Origin: G963674665 sp963674665
GTDB lineage: Bacteria; Desulfobacterota; Desulfovibrionia; Desulfovibrionales; Desulfovibrionaceae
Length of the DNA stretch: 64,000 nt
NCBI GenBank assembly: GCA_963674665.2
Contig: CAXXPL010000014.1
Span: 1-64,000 of the forward strand
Direction: 5' to 3'
How positions within the stretch are numbered: the stretch's first letter is position 1; each line of letters begins with the position of its first letter. The notes beneath the pieces were generated by a model. The model did not search any database. It had not been told where the DNA came from and was given only the letters and a program-made list of their open reading frames with translations. Below, piece after piece: positions 27,442 through 37,141 of the stretch. The position numbers and the translations under genes are program-made.

Positions 27442-28101
27442 TTAACCCAGCAGTATTTTTTCCCCGTCTATGAACACGTCCTTCTCGGCCTGTTCGGAAA
27501 TCCTCTCGGCCTTGAGGGCGTAACGCTCCTCCACGGTGACGTTGATGTTTCCGGCCCTGGTATTCTCGTACTCCACGGTGCGAAGGCAGCGCCCCAGACG
27601 CTGCACCACCCTGCCGGCAAAGCTCTCCACCTTGCGCAGTCGGGTGACCATGTTCTGGGCGAGCAGGGAAAAGGACAGGAAGTTGACCTGACCAGAAGCG
27701 CCGGTGAGTTCCATTTCGGTGGCGGTCATGGAGAGTTTGCCCGCGCCCGCTATATCCACGTCACGCCCCCGCAGGGTGCAGGAACTGTCAGCGGAGATGC
27801 GTAGTTCTCCAGGGCAGTCCAGGTTCCAGTCCCGGGACTCCTTTTCCAGCACGTGGAGGATATAGGCGCCGTTGGTGTGGCGCCGCAACGCCAGGACCAT
27901 GTCCCCTGTCTCCGGGCTCAGGAGGCAGCTGGCCGCGAGTTTGGCAATGCTCACGGTGCCGTCCTCGAACCGCAATGTGAACGCGCCGGATTCCGCATGC
28001 AGCACCACCCCGGAATCCAGCTCCATTGGTCCCGGAGAACGCAGGGGGCGGGTGTTTTTTATCACGCTCAGGCAAGGGGCGTTGGCGTGTGCTTTGCTCA
28101 T
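27442..28101 (-). CDS. DUF3540 protein (type VI cargo island)
   Basis: 219 residues. Characteristic of DUF3540: an N-terminal beta region, GDMVLALRRHTNGAYILHVL, then repeats like LRISADSSCTLRGRDVDIAG that suggest a beta-helix, and a C-terminal helical part (LLAQNMVTRLRKVESFAGRV). DUF3540 genes occur with DUF2169, DUF4150 and VgrG genes; the role is probably structural or adaptor. GAGGAT precedes the ATG. It is 4 bases from the pentapeptide gene and 10 from the PAAR-like gene, so tightly operonic. Confidence 0.85.
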   Translation of the reverse strand: MSKAHANAPCLSVIKNTRPLRSPGPMELDSGVVLHAESGAFTLRFEDGTVSIAKLAASCLLSPETGDMVLALRRHTNGAYILHVLEKESRDWNLDCPGELRISADSSCTLRGRDVDIAGAGKLSMTATEMELTGASGQVNFLSFSLLAQNMVTRLRKVESFAGRVVQRLGRCLRTVEYENTRAGNINVTVEERYALKAERISEQAEKDVFIDGEKILLG

Positions 28102-28105
28102 AGTC

Positions 28106-29050
28106 TTATCCTCGAGCTGTTTGAGGTTTCCAGAGTTCAGCCTCGGCCAGATCCTGGTCCGTGCCCCGGATGGCCTTTCCGTCGGGCTCGCCGAGCCCGG
28201 CGGCCCGCAGGTCCACCATGTGCATGTTGGTCAGATCGAACTTCGCGGCGGTGAACCTGGTTTTTTCCATATAGGCCTGGGAAAAGTCCGCATAGGTCAG
28301 GTCCGCGCCGCTGAAGTCGGCTCTCGCGCAGTTGGCCCGCTTGAACTGGCACATGGTCAGCACCGCTTTTTCCAGTTGCGCCCCCCGCATTACGGTGTTG
28401 CTGAAATCCGAGCTGTCAAAGGAGCATTGCCTGGCGTTCACACTGGTCAGGGTTGCGCCGGTAAAGCGCGTGAACGTGCCGAATGCCCGGCACAGATTGG
28501 CCGCGCTCAGGTCCGCGCCGGGAAAACCGGTCTTGGTGAGATCCTGGCCGGAGAAGTCCGTGTGATGCAGGAGCGCCCCGTCGAACATGGCCATGGGCAG
28601 CAGGCAGCCGTGAAAGCTCTGCCCCGTGAAGTCCACACCCCAGAGCAGTGCCTGGCGCAGGTCCGCACCCTGGATTTTGGCGGTGGTGCAGTTCAGCCCC
28701 TGCATGAAGCAGCGTCCCAGCACCGCGCCCCGCAGGTCTGTCTTGTCGAGAGAGCACTCCAGGACCGTGGCCAGGGTAAGCACCGTATTGGAGAGATTGG
28801 CCTTGTCCAGGGAGCACTCCTGGAAAGAAGAGTTGGGGGCGTCCGCGCCTTCCAGGATGGCGCCGGTGAGGTCGCAGCCCCTGAAGAACGACTCGCCGAG
28901 GGTTGCTTTACCCAGGTTCGCGCCTCGCAAGTTGCACCCATGAAATATGACCCCGGACAGATCCGCCCCGGACAGGTCCTGCCCGGACAGGTCGATTCCC
29001 TGGGCCGGGTCGCCCTGTTTGAGGGCGTTGAGCAACGCTTCCCTATTCAT
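28106..29050 (-). CDS. Pentapeptide repeat protein (type VI cargo island)
   Basis: 314 residues from the ATG at 29050, which overlaps the stop of the preceding gene by 8 bases; a longer start at 29092 is possible but unlikely. Almost the whole chain consists of pentapeptide repeats A(D/N)LXX, for example LSGQDLSGADLSGVIFHGCN, predicted to form a right-handed square beta-helix. The molecular role is unknown. Its place in the VgrG/DUF2169/DUF3540/DUF4150 set indicates a type VI accessory or cargo role. Confidence 0.85.
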   Translation of the reverse strand: MNREALLNALKQGDPAQGIDLSGQDLSGADLSGVIFHGCNLRGANLGKATLGESFFRGCDLTGAILEGADAPNSSFQECSLDKANLSNTVLTLATVLECSLDKTDLRGAVLGRCFMQGLNCTTAKIQGADLRQALLWGVDFTGQSFHGCLLPMAMFDGALLHHTDFSGQDLTKTGFPGADLSAANLCRAFGTFTRFTGATLTSVNARQCSFDSSDFSNTVMRGAQLEKAVLTMCQFKRANCARADFSGADLTYADFSQAYMEKTRFTAAKFDLTNMHMVDLRAAGLGEPDGKAIRGTDQDLAEAELWKPQTARG

Positions 29051-29930
29051 ACAGGGCTCCGGGGCGCAGAAAAGTGCGTTTGACATTGACATTGAGCAGG
29101 GCTTCCGGGTCCAGCCTGCATTTGAACAGATCCGCGCCGAAGAGGTTGGCGTCCTCTATGCGCGCCCCCAAGAGGTCGGCGCGGCGAAAACTGGACTGAA
29201 AGCCGTTGAAGCCCACAAGCTCCGCGCCACCAAAGCGCGCTTTCGCGAGGTCGGCATTTTTGGCTGAGACACGGCGCAGGAAAGCCCGTGAGAAGTTGAC
29301 CTTGCTCAGGTCCGCGGCGTCCAGGAGCGTATCATGCAGCCTGGCCTGTTCCAGGCTCGCGCCGCACCAGTTGCTGCCGGTGAGGTCCGTGTCCGTGATT
29401 GCGGCCATGGCGAAGTCCGTGTTTTCGTCCGCCCTGGATTGCGTCAATTTTGCCTGCATCATTTTCAAGGAGTTGGCCTTGGCACCGTAAAAACGCACCT
29501 TTTCTCCCGTGGTCTGGGAAAGGTCGGCCTCGGTGAGCACTGCGTCGGTGAAATCCGCCAGTTCCAGGTGCGCCTCACGCAGATCCATGGAGGAGCAGTC
29601 CGCTCCCGTAAAGACCGTTTCCCTGGCCAGGCATCCGCGGGCTCGGGCCTTTTCCAGCCGCGCCTTGGCAAGCACCGTCCGCGTAAGGTCGGCGCCTTCC
29701 AGGTTCGCATCCGGACACAACGCCCCTGTGCAGTCCGCTTCCCCTAGTCGCGCCTTTGACAGGTTTGCCTCGGCCAGGTTGGTCTCCAGCAGCAGGGCCT
29801 TGCGCAGATCGATGCCTTGCAGGTTCAGGCCGCTCAGGTCCAGGCCGCTCAGATCGGCTCCGGACAGGCTCTCACCCCGGGCGTGGCGCTCCACCACCTG
29901 CTCACGGGTGAGCGGGGTGAACTCGGGCAC
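29043..29930 (-). CDS. C-terminal pentapeptide part of a frameshifted DUF2169 protein
   Basis: About 295 residues beginning VPEFTPLTREQVVERHARGE, then pentapeptide repeats (LSGADLSGLDLSGLNLQGID) to the end. The frame stays open upstream through a Glu/Pro-rich linker (GDEPEPKQEPEEETPLSP) to about 30033, where it meets the frame of the DUF2169 part. A single-base shift there would restore one protein of about 830 residues. As sequenced, this part would need internal GTG initiation, so it is best read as the separated C-terminal domain. Confidence 0.7.
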   Translation of the reverse strand: MPEFTPLTREQVVERHARGESLSGADLSGLDLSGLNLQGIDLRKALLLETNLAEANLSKARLGEADCTGALCPDANLEGADLTRTVLAKARLEKARARGCLARETVFTGADCSSMDLREAHLELADFTDAVLTEADLSQTTGEKVRFYGAKANSLKMMQAKLTQSRADENTDFAMAAITDTDLTGSNWCGASLEQARLHDTLLDAADLSKVNFSRAFLRRVSAKNADLAKARFGGAELVGFNGFQSSFRRADLLGARIEDANLFGADLFKCRLDPEALLNVNVKRTFLRPGALYE

Positions 29931-31540
29931 TTCCTGCTCCCGCTCCTCTTCATCAATTGAAGGTGAAAGGGGCGTTTCCTCTTCAGGCTCCTGCTTGGGC
30001 TCCGGCTCATCCCCGATGTCCTTGAACTGCCCAGGAGTATGACGAGCTGGCCATAGGCCGCGATGGCCTCGGTGATTTTGCCTCGGGTTTCGGCGTCCAG
30101 CCCGGGGTTGTTGTCCAGGGTTTGCTGCAAGCCGTCCTGGATCTCCTTGATCTTGAAATCCGGAGGATGCTCCTTGTCCCTGAGAAACTCCAGGGCCTGC
30201 TCCCTGCTGACCCCCAGCTTGTCCAGGTGGGCTGTTGTGGCCTTTTCAAGGTTTGCCACCATCTCCTCGAGGCCGGCGTCCGCCCCCCCGAGTATGGCCA
30301 TGGCCTCTTCCATTCGCAGGGCCTGCTCTTTCTCCTTTTGCACCATGAAGTCCATGGCCTGCTTTTCGGTGACGCCGATGCTCTTCAGATGGTCGGTCAC
30401 CTTGGCCTGCAACGCGCCAACCTCCTTTTCCATCTCCGAGAGGTCGGGTGGTGCCGCCTGCTTGGCCGAGGCCTGCGGCTCTTCGGGGTCCTCCGGCTGT
30501 TCGGGCTGTGCCGGTTCGGGCGTTGCCCCGGCCGGTGCGGCCTCCTCCAGCAACTCCATGTAGTGCGTCACCGGCAGGGGCGCGGTCTCCAAAGGCTCGA
30601 ACGCGGCCATGAGGGTGGAGATATCCTCGCACTCCTCATCCGTGGTGGCGGTGACACCTCTGAACAACGCCACGCCCCTCTGGAATTCAGGAAACAACCA
30701 GACCGTGTCCAGATTCGTTTTCAGCTCCTGAAAGGCCTCCTGGCCGTCCTGAAGCCGTTTTACGAACATCCTGGCGCGTACACCGGGCAGGGTTCCCCGC
30801 ACCTGCGGCAGGGAGGGGTGCATGCCCGTGACCGAGACCGGCTCATCGCCTTTGAGATATCCGGGAAAGCGCTGGTCAAAAGGTGCGGCGCAGGCATGCT
30901 CCGGGTCATAGTCCAGGGGGCGTCCGGGCCAGCGATGGTCGAACCATGCCTGGTCATAGGTGCCCTCGTACTGTCTACGCTGAGGCCAGGTCTCGGAGAT
31001 GGCGCGCAGGCCCACGGGTTCGACCTGGTCCCTTGAGGAGCCTGGAGTGTGGTCGGCCGCCACAACATTGGGCAGGGGGTGAACGTTCTGGAACTCCCCC
31101 TTCATGGGAATGTGCCCCTTGCCCACGGGGTTTGGCGGAAATTCGGGGCCGCCGTAAGCATGCTCCCAATCCAGGGGAAGTTTTGTAAAGGGTTCGGCCC
31201 GTGTGTACTCCCGGTCGCGCCAGAAACGCTCCCCAAAGACATGCAACCGCTTGCGGCAGGTGCCCACCTCCACGTCCACACCTGCCACACCCCTGCCTCC
31301 CTGGTCGAACGCGTGGCCATAGACAAGAAACTCGGCGCGTGGCTTGGGCAGTCCGCTGTCCAGCACCTCGTCCTCGGGCAGGATTTGGGTCACGCACTCC
31401 CACATCTCGGACTCGCTCCCCAGGGAAGGAGGATCTTCCAGGGAGAAAAAGGCCATGGCCGCCACGCTCAGTACGCAGGTCTCGGCCTCCACAAGTACGC
31501 GGGGCAGGAGCGCCAGATTGTCCGGTTTCACCACTTTCAT
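29849..31540 (-). CDS. DUF2169 type VI accessory protein, N-terminal part (frameshifted)
   Basis: The DUF2169 domain occupies about residues 1-290 (MKVVKPDNLALLPRVLVEAE, FERFWRDREY-like region as GERFWRDREYTRAEPF, DWEHAYGGPEFPPNPVGKG). It is followed by an acidic Pro-rich linker and a helical region (about 350-500). From about residue 503, near 30033, the frame reads into an unrelated Ser/Arg-rich tail, and the natural continuation (GQFKDIGDEPEPK) is in another frame. DUF2169 proteins act as adaptors in type VI cargo loading, encoded after VgrG. The start lies 13 bases after the upstream vgrG. Confidence 0.75.
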   Translation of the reverse strand: MKVVKPDNLALLPRVLVEAETCVLSVAAMAFFSLEDPPSLGSESEMWECVTQILPEDEVLDSGLPKPRAEFLVYGHAFDQGGRGVAGVDVEVGTCRKRLHVFGERFWRDREYTRAEPFTKLPLDWEHAYGGPEFPPNPVGKGHIPMKGEFQNVHPLPNVVAADHTPGSSRDQVEPVGLRAISETWPQRRQYEGTYDQAWFDHRWPGRPLDYDPEHACAAPFDQRFPGYLKGDEPVSVTGMHPSLPQVRGTLPGVRARMFVKRLQDGQEAFQELKTNLDTVWLFPEFQRGVALFRGVTATTDEECEDISTLMAAFEPLETAPLPVTHYMELLEEAAPAGATPEPAQPEQPEDPEEPQASAKQAAPPDLSEMEKEVGALQAKVTDHLKSIGVTEKQAMDFMVQKEKEQALRMEEAMAILGGADAGLEEMVANLEKATTAHLDKLGVSREQALEFLRDKEHPPDFKIKEIQDGLQQTLDNNPGLDAETRGKITEAIAAYGQLVILLGSSRTSGMSRSPSRSLKRKRPFHLQLMKRSGSRKCPSSPRSPVSRWWSATPGVRACPEPI

Positions 31541-31553
31541 GTTGTGTTCCCTG

Positions 31554-34187
31554 TCACCCCAGCTGAACGATTCCGGCAGGATTTATCGCGAGGGGGCCGG
31601 CCCTCAGGTTCAGTCCCTCGAAGTTCAATTTGATGCCCGTGCTGCTCACCGTGACCTTGTTCTGGCCGCAGGCCAGCTCGCCGCTTGATTCCTTCAAGGT
31701 AAGTTCGCTGTTGGTGGGGCTGAGGGAGCTTTGGGTTTTCAAGGCGAGCTTGTTGTACTCCATATTGATGGTGCAGTATTTGCTTTTGCTCAGGACCACC
31801 TTTTGCCGGGTAATTTCCAGCCCCGCCTTCGACAGTTCGTCTCCCGCCCTGCTGGACATGTTGAGCTTGATGCTACTGCCGTTCTCCATTGTCAGGGTGG
31901 CATACTGGTTGTTTTGCAGTTCTATTTTATTGCCGTTGGACGATATGGTGAATTCGGAGCGCATCAGTTCGCTGAGCGATCCCCCCACCTTCAGGCCGAA
32001 TGTGGCGTTGGGGGAGACATCGTTGTTGACCTTGATGTCCATGCCTTCCTTGCTCAATTTCATCAAAGTGGTCTTGGATCGACTTTGCATCTTCTTGTAT
32101 TCGTCCACCACGTTCATGGCGCCCCCGGCGGCCGCCACGGTCAGGGCCGCACCAGCGGTCAGGCCTATGGCGCCGAACACTTCGGAGACCGTCTTCTTCC
32201 ACTCCGCCTTGGAGTTGGCCAGAAAGTCGTCCCCAAAGGGCGCGGAGAGCGCGAAGATGCCGGCTCCGGCGGCCGCTGTTCCGGCCACGCCCAGACCCAG
32301 CGCAAGCTTGGCTTGGCCGATGAGACCCTTCAGGGTACCGCTGGCGCCACCGCCAATGGTGACCTCGTTCAGTCCCATGAGGCTGTTTTCGGTCTTGAGG
32401 TTGGAGGAGGAGTCGCCCAGGGACACGGAAGGCCCCTTGGTGTAGGATACCTTGTTCGCGAGGCACCAGCTCGATTCGATGGCTGCGGAGATGGTGTTCT
32501 TGAACCCGATGTACATGGAGTTGTTCACGCCCATGGTAAAGGAGTTGTTTGCGCCCAGGGTGGCGGAGCAGGAACTCCCGGCCGTGAACTTCTCGTATTT
32601 TCCGTCCGAGGACAGGGTCACGCTGCCCCCGCCCCCCGGTTCCACGGAGCCCACGAATATGCCGCTTTTGTGGAACGGCGACCACATGCCCATGAACTCC
32701 TGCCCCTTAACATCGCCCATGACCAGCTGGTTGCCCCCGGCGCTTTTGATGGCGCTGGCCGGTGCGTTCTTTTCGCCCACCAGGCTGGGTTGTTCGAAGT
32801 TGGGCACGGCCGAGGCGATGACAGGCTGGTCCGGATCCCCGTTGATGAACGTGAGCAGCACCTCGGTGCCCTTGTGCAGGGGAAAGTGCATACCGTGCCC
32901 GCTCCCCCCGTAGGGTTGGGCCATGCGGATCCATGACGAGGCACTACCTTCGGGGTGGTCGGCGAGGTCAAAGGGCAAACTGACCTTGTAGCGCCCCTGC
33001 TTGTCCAGCTCCGCGTATTCGCCGCTTCCCTCGCCGTCTATGACCGCGCTCATGGTGCCGTAGAAGCGCGGTTCCGGCGTGAGGCGCTCCGGCCGGAACT
33101 GCACATGCGCCGGTATGGCTGTGAACGAGTTGTGGTAGTAACTCTTGTCCGCCCTGCCCGAGATGATCCTGCCCAGACCCGCAAGAAGGTAGCCGCTCTG
33201 ATCCCCGTGGTGCTCCATATCGGTGGTCAGATACTGGCTGTTGAACTCGCTGTTGAAGTGGCCTTTGAGCTGGAACAGGAGGCCGGGACGGAGAAAGGGC
33301 GCGGTGCCAGTTCCCTTGAAACGTTGTTGGGTGACTTTCCTGTTTTCGGCGCGCAAGGAGGCCTGGATGTTGGCCTCTTCACTGGTCATGAGATTGCCGC
33401 CGTATTCGTAGACCTTGCCCAGGCCGTTTTCCGAAACATTGGATTCCGCCCTGAGATCCAGGGTTGGCTTGCGGTAGTTGTAATCCTTGACCATCACGGT
33501 CTTGGGCACCAGGTTCTGCTCACAAATGAACGAGGAAGCCAGCTCGTCCCTGATTGGCAGCTCGAGCCCGCTGTCCTGGCTGTAGCGCAGGTCCGGCGTG
33601 CCAGGGGGGAGGACATGGACGTCCATGGTGTCGGTGATCACCATCTTTTCCCCGTGGTTGCCCTGTTCGAACAAGTAGTACATCCCTTCGCGCTCCATCC
33701 AGCGGGAGATGAAATCCAGGTTGCTCTCTCCGAACTGGCAGACGTACTCCCTCGGGGGGTAGTTGCGTTTCAGACGGAGGTCCACATCCAGATTCACCAG
33801 GAGCCCGGATTCCGAGAGCACTGTTGTCAGAATTTCCGGAGTGCTCTTGTCCAGGAAAACCCTGTTGTTCTTGTGCAGCCCCAGGGTCCAGAGACGGGGA
33901 ACGAGATCGGCGCGGTAAAAGACGTGGTTGCCAACGGCGCGAAGCTGTTCGAGTCTGGCGAGCACTCCCTGGTAGCCGACGGTTTTTCCGTCCTTCCCAT
34001 GGATCACCAACTCCGAGAGTTCATGGACTAGGTCCTCCATATCCACATGCGTCTTGTCGGGCGCCACCAACTCGATGGTAAATCTGTAGGGCTTGGAAAT
34101 AGCCTCGGTACCGGAAAAGCCTATGACCAGGAATGTGTCCGCTGGAAGTCCTCTGGAACGGAATGAAAACCTTCGGGAAATGTTCAT
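31554..34187 (-). CDS. vgrG: Type VI secretion spike protein VgrG (copy 1)
   Basis: 877 residues. The gp27-like base (about 1-370; GLPADTFLVIGFSGTEAISK, VCQFGESNLDFISRWMEREG) is followed by an OB-fold (YGTMSAVIDGEGSGEYAELD), a conserved SWIRMAQPYGGSGHGMHFPL and GTEVLLTFINGDPDQPVIAS, then a beta-helical needle. An insert of about 80 residues (about 615-695) is strongly hydrophobic and Gly/Ala-rich with AGTAAAGAGIFALSAPFGDD and LTAGAALTVAAAGGAMNVV, like two hairpin-forming membrane segments. Beta-helix then resumes to the C-terminus. VgrG forms the puncturing spike of the type VI machine. AAGG precedes the ATG. Confidence 0.95.
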   Translation of the reverse strand: MNISRRFSFRSRGLPADTFLVIGFSGTEAISKPYRFTIELVAPDKTHVDMEDLVHELSELVIHGKDGKTVGYQGVLARLEQLRAVGNHVFYRADLVPRLWTLGLHKNNRVFLDKSTPEILTTVLSESGLLVNLDVDLRLKRNYPPREYVCQFGESNLDFISRWMEREGMYYLFEQGNHGEKMVITDTMDVHVLPPGTPDLRYSQDSGLELPIRDELASSFICEQNLVPKTVMVKDYNYRKPTLDLRAESNVSENGLGKVYEYGGNLMTSEEANIQASLRAENRKVTQQRFKGTGTAPFLRPGLLFQLKGHFNSEFNSQYLTTDMEHHGDQSGYLLAGLGRIISGRADKSYYHNSFTAIPAHVQFRPERLTPEPRFYGTMSAVIDGEGSGEYAELDKQGRYKVSLPFDLADHPEGSASSWIRMAQPYGGSGHGMHFPLHKGTEVLLTFINGDPDQPVIASAVPNFEQPSLVGEKNAPASAIKSAGGNQLVMGDVKGQEFMGMWSPFHKSGIFVGSVEPGGGGSVTLSSDGKYEKFTAGSSCSATLGANNSFTMGVNNSMYIGFKNTISAAIESSWCLANKVSYTKGPSVSLGDSSSNLKTENSLMGLNEVTIGGGASGTLKGLIGQAKLALGLGVAGTAAAGAGIFALSAPFGDDFLANSKAEWKKTVSEVFGAIGLTAGAALTVAAAGGAMNVVDEYKKMQSRSKTTLMKLSKEGMDIKVNNDVSPNATFGLKVGGSLSELMRSEFTISSNGNKIELQNNQYATLTMENGSSIKLNMSSRAGDELSKAGLEITRQKVVLSKSKYCTINMEYNKLALKTQSSLSPTNSELTLKESSGELACGQNKVTVSSTGIKLNFEGLNLRAGPLAINPAGIVQLG

Positions 34188-34507
34188 GCAGTCTTACCTT
34201 CATCAGTGAGATATCGAAATAGTCAGGAACGTGTCGTTTTTCCCCACAGCAATGAACGTGGGCCGGAACATGAATGCTTCACCCCCTGTCTGGTGAAGAT
34301 GAGCTTAGCGCGGAAAAAGGTTCAGGTTGCCGGTCGAGCCACCTTGGTGAAGTACGGTTCAGGGGCGTTGCCTTGGCGCCTGCGCGTTACGGCCGTGAAT
34401 ACGGTGTACAGATGTACGGTACGATATTCAATGCCGATGCGAAACCCTGTTGCCTATCATATGAGCTGTTTTCCGCTTCTCCCTTAACACCTTCATGACG
34501 TGTTATC
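34188..34507. other. Gap between the two vgrG genes, no gene seen
   Basis: 320 bases. No convincing gene. A small inverted repeat (TAACAC/GTGTTA, near 34484-34504) lies just downstream of the upstream vgrG stop in the direction of transcription. The length suggests the second vgrG may have its own promoter. Confidence 0.35.
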
Positions 34508-37141
34508 TCAGGTGCCGAGCTGGATAATCCCGGCTTGATTTATCGTGAGGGGGCCGGCCTTCAGTTGCTGTCCCTCATAGGCGAGTTTGATTCCCTGGGC
34601 ACTAATTTTCAATGCGTTTTTACCACTTTTCAGGCTCAGCCCGTCTTTTTCCAGCAGCGCATTTCCACCCGTGGGGGCGTCGACCGTGGAAAAACCCAGT
34701 GAGATCATTTCCTGGGCCAATGACACATAGCCTGATTTTTTCGTGACCAGTTCGGCGCTCTCCTCGCCCCAGGGATCCGTCTTCAGATTCATCTCCGCCT
34801 TGACGGCGCCGGCATTGGCCTCGGATTTCAGACAGAAATCCGTCTGGGTCATTTTCAGCTTGGTCAAGTTGCACTGCATCTCGATGCGAGGATCGGGCAT
34901 GATCTGGATCTTTGGATTCAGGGTGTCGTCCTCGTTGGTATTGACTTTCAGAGAGATCTTGGACGAGGTCGCCGGATTCACCTGGTTGTTGACACTGATG
35001 TCCATGCCGTCCTTGTTCAGCTTCATCACCGTGGTCTTGGTCTTAGCCTGCATCTTTTGGTATTTATTCACGATGGCATAGGCGCCCGCAGCTGCACCAA
35101 GTGTCATGGCGCCGCCAGCGAGCACAAGGGTGCCGCCAGCCACTGTGGACGCCACTTTCTCTTCCACCGTGGCGGTGGATAGAAAGTCGTCCCCAAAGGG
35201 TGCGGCAGCCAGCACAGTGCCGGCTCCGGCAGCGACTGTGCCAGCCACGCCAGCAGCGAGCGCCACATGGGCTTTGGTTATGAGGTGCTTCATGGCGATG
35301 TTGGCGCCTCCGCTGATGATGACCTCCTCCAGCCCCATTATGCTGCTTGTGGTTTTGAGGTTTGCGGAGGAGTCACCCAGGGACACGGACGGGCCTTTGA
35401 TGTATGACATTTTGGCGGCAAGGCTGTAGCCCGTTTCCAGGGCTGCGGAAAAGGAGCTCTTGACTCCTACGAATATGGAGTTGCTGATGCCCATGGTGAT
35501 GGAGTTGCTTGCGCCCAGAGTAATGGAGTTGGAGCTTCCAGCCGTGAATTGATCGTATTTCCCGTCTGTTGACAGGCTGATGCTGCCCCCGCCCCCTTCT
35601 TCCACCGAGCCCACGAATATGCCGCTGCTGTGGTACGGCGACCACATGCCCATGAATTCCTGCCCCTCTTTGTCTCCCATGACCAGTTGGTTGCCCCCGG
35701 CGCTCTTGATGGCATTGGCCGGAGCGTTCTGGTCGCTCACCAGGCTGGGCTGCTCGAAGTTGGGAACGGCCGAGGCAATGATGGGGCGGTCCGGGTCGCC
35801 GTCCACAAAGGACAACAGCACCTCGGTGCCCTTGTGCAGGGGAAAGTGCATGCCGTGCCCGCCCCCGCCGTAGGGCTGGGCCATGCGCAGCCAGGACGAC
35901 GCCTTGCCGTCGGGGCGGTCGGCGATGTCAAAGGGCAGCCTGACCTTGTAGCGCCCCTGTTCGTCCAGTTCCGCGTAGTCCCCGCTTCCCTCGGCGTCTA
36001 TGACCGCGTTCATGATGCCGTAAAACCTGGGCAAGGGAGTTGTCCTTTTGGGGCGGAACTGCGTCTCCACGGGAACGGCGGTGAACGCGTTGCTATAAAA
36101 ATTCTTGGCCTCGCGGCTGGAGATGACCCTGCCCAGCCCGGCGAGGAGGTAGCCGCTCTGGTCCCCATGGTGCTCCACCTCGGTGGTCAGATATTGGCTG
36201 TTGAACGCGTTGCGGAAATGGTTGAAGAGCTTGAACACAAACCCGGGGCGCAGGAAAGGCGCGGTGCCGGTTCCCTTGAACAGCTGCTGCGAGGTCCGGG
36301 CCTCCTCGGCGCGCACAGTGGCCTGGGTTTTGGCCTCCTTCGAGGTCTTGAAGTTGTCGCCATACACGTACACCGTTCCCAGGCCATTTTCCGCGATATT
36401 TGATTCCGCCTTTAGCTCCAGGGTGGGCTTTCGGTAGTTGTAGTCCTTGACCATCACGGTCCGGGGCACCATGTTCTGTTCACAGATGAACGTGACGGCA
36501 AGCTCCTCACTGGAAGCCAGCTCCAGTCCCTTGTCCTGGCTGTACCGCAGATCCGGTGCTCCAGGCATGGGGGTATGGGATTCCTTGGTGTCCGTTATGA
36601 CGAGCTTTTCTCCACGATCCCCCTGTTCGAAGAAATAGTACATGCCTTCGCGCTCCATCCAGCGGGAGATGAAGTCGAAGTTGGATTCCCGGTACTGGCA
36701 GACATACTCCCGTGAGGGGTGGTCGCGCATGAGCCGGAGCTCCACATCCACGGTGGAGAGGAGGCCGGACTCCGTGAGCACCTCTTTCAGGATCTCCGGC
36801 GTGCTCTTGTCCAGGAAAATACGGTTGTGCCTGGTGAGCTTCAGCGCCCAGAACCGGGGCACAAGCACGGCGCGGTAGAACACGTAGTTGTTCACCGCGT
36901 TGAGCTGCTCCAGCCTGGCCAGCACGCCCTGAAAGCGGATGTCGGATTTTGCGCGGAGAATGCGAAGCTCCGAGAGGTCGTGGATAACGTCCTCCATTTC
37001 CAGATCCGCCTTTGTCGAGACGAGGTCGATGATGAATTCATAGGGGCGGGAGAGGCCTTCTGTGCCCGTGAAGCTGACCACGGAAAAGGTGTCGGCAGGC
37101 AACCCTTTGGAAACAAATGAAAATCTCCTGGTGATGTCCAC
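34508..37141 (-). CDS. vgrG: Type VI secretion spike protein VgrG (copy 2)
   Basis: Also 877 residues and colinear with copy 1 (GLPADTFSVVSFTGTEGLSR, VCQYRESNFDFISRWMEREG, SWLRMAQPYGGGGHGMHFPL). The same hydrophobic insert occurs at about 615-695 (HVALAAGVAGTVAAGAGTVL, then AAPFGDDFLSTA and GGTLVLAGGAMTLGAAAG), while the distal needle after residue 720 diverges strongly between the copies. The diverging ends suggest the two spikes carry different partners. This is the first gene of the minus-strand island, with the promoter expected in 37142-37460. Confidence 0.95.
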   Translation of the reverse strand: MDITRRFSFVSKGLPADTFSVVSFTGTEGLSRPYEFIIDLVSTKADLEMEDVIHDLSELRILRAKSDIRFQGVLARLEQLNAVNNYVFYRAVLVPRFWALKLTRHNRIFLDKSTPEILKEVLTESGLLSTVDVELRLMRDHPSREYVCQYRESNFDFISRWMEREGMYYFFEQGDRGEKLVITDTKESHTPMPGAPDLRYSQDKGLELASSEELAVTFICEQNMVPRTVMVKDYNYRKPTLELKAESNIAENGLGTVYVYGDNFKTSKEAKTQATVRAEEARTSQQLFKGTGTAPFLRPGFVFKLFNHFRNAFNSQYLTTEVEHHGDQSGYLLAGLGRVISSREAKNFYSNAFTAVPVETQFRPKRTTPLPRFYGIMNAVIDAEGSGDYAELDEQGRYKVRLPFDIADRPDGKASSWLRMAQPYGGGGHGMHFPLHKGTEVLLSFVDGDPDRPIIASAVPNFEQPSLVSDQNAPANAIKSAGGNQLVMGDKEGQEFMGMWSPYHSSGIFVGSVEEGGGGSISLSTDGKYDQFTAGSSNSITLGASNSITMGISNSIFVGVKSSFSAALETGYSLAAKMSYIKGPSVSLGDSSANLKTTSSIMGLEEVIISGGANIAMKHLITKAHVALAAGVAGTVAAGAGTVLAAAPFGDDFLSTATVEEKVASTVAGGTLVLAGGAMTLGAAAGAYAIVNKYQKMQAKTKTTVMKLNKDGMDISVNNQVNPATSSKISLKVNTNEDDTLNPKIQIMPDPRIEMQCNLTKLKMTQTDFCLKSEANAGAVKAEMNLKTDPWGEESAELVTKKSGYVSLAQEMISLGFSTVDAPTGGNALLEKDGLSLKSGKNALKISAQGIKLAYEGQQLKAGPLTINQAGIIQLGT

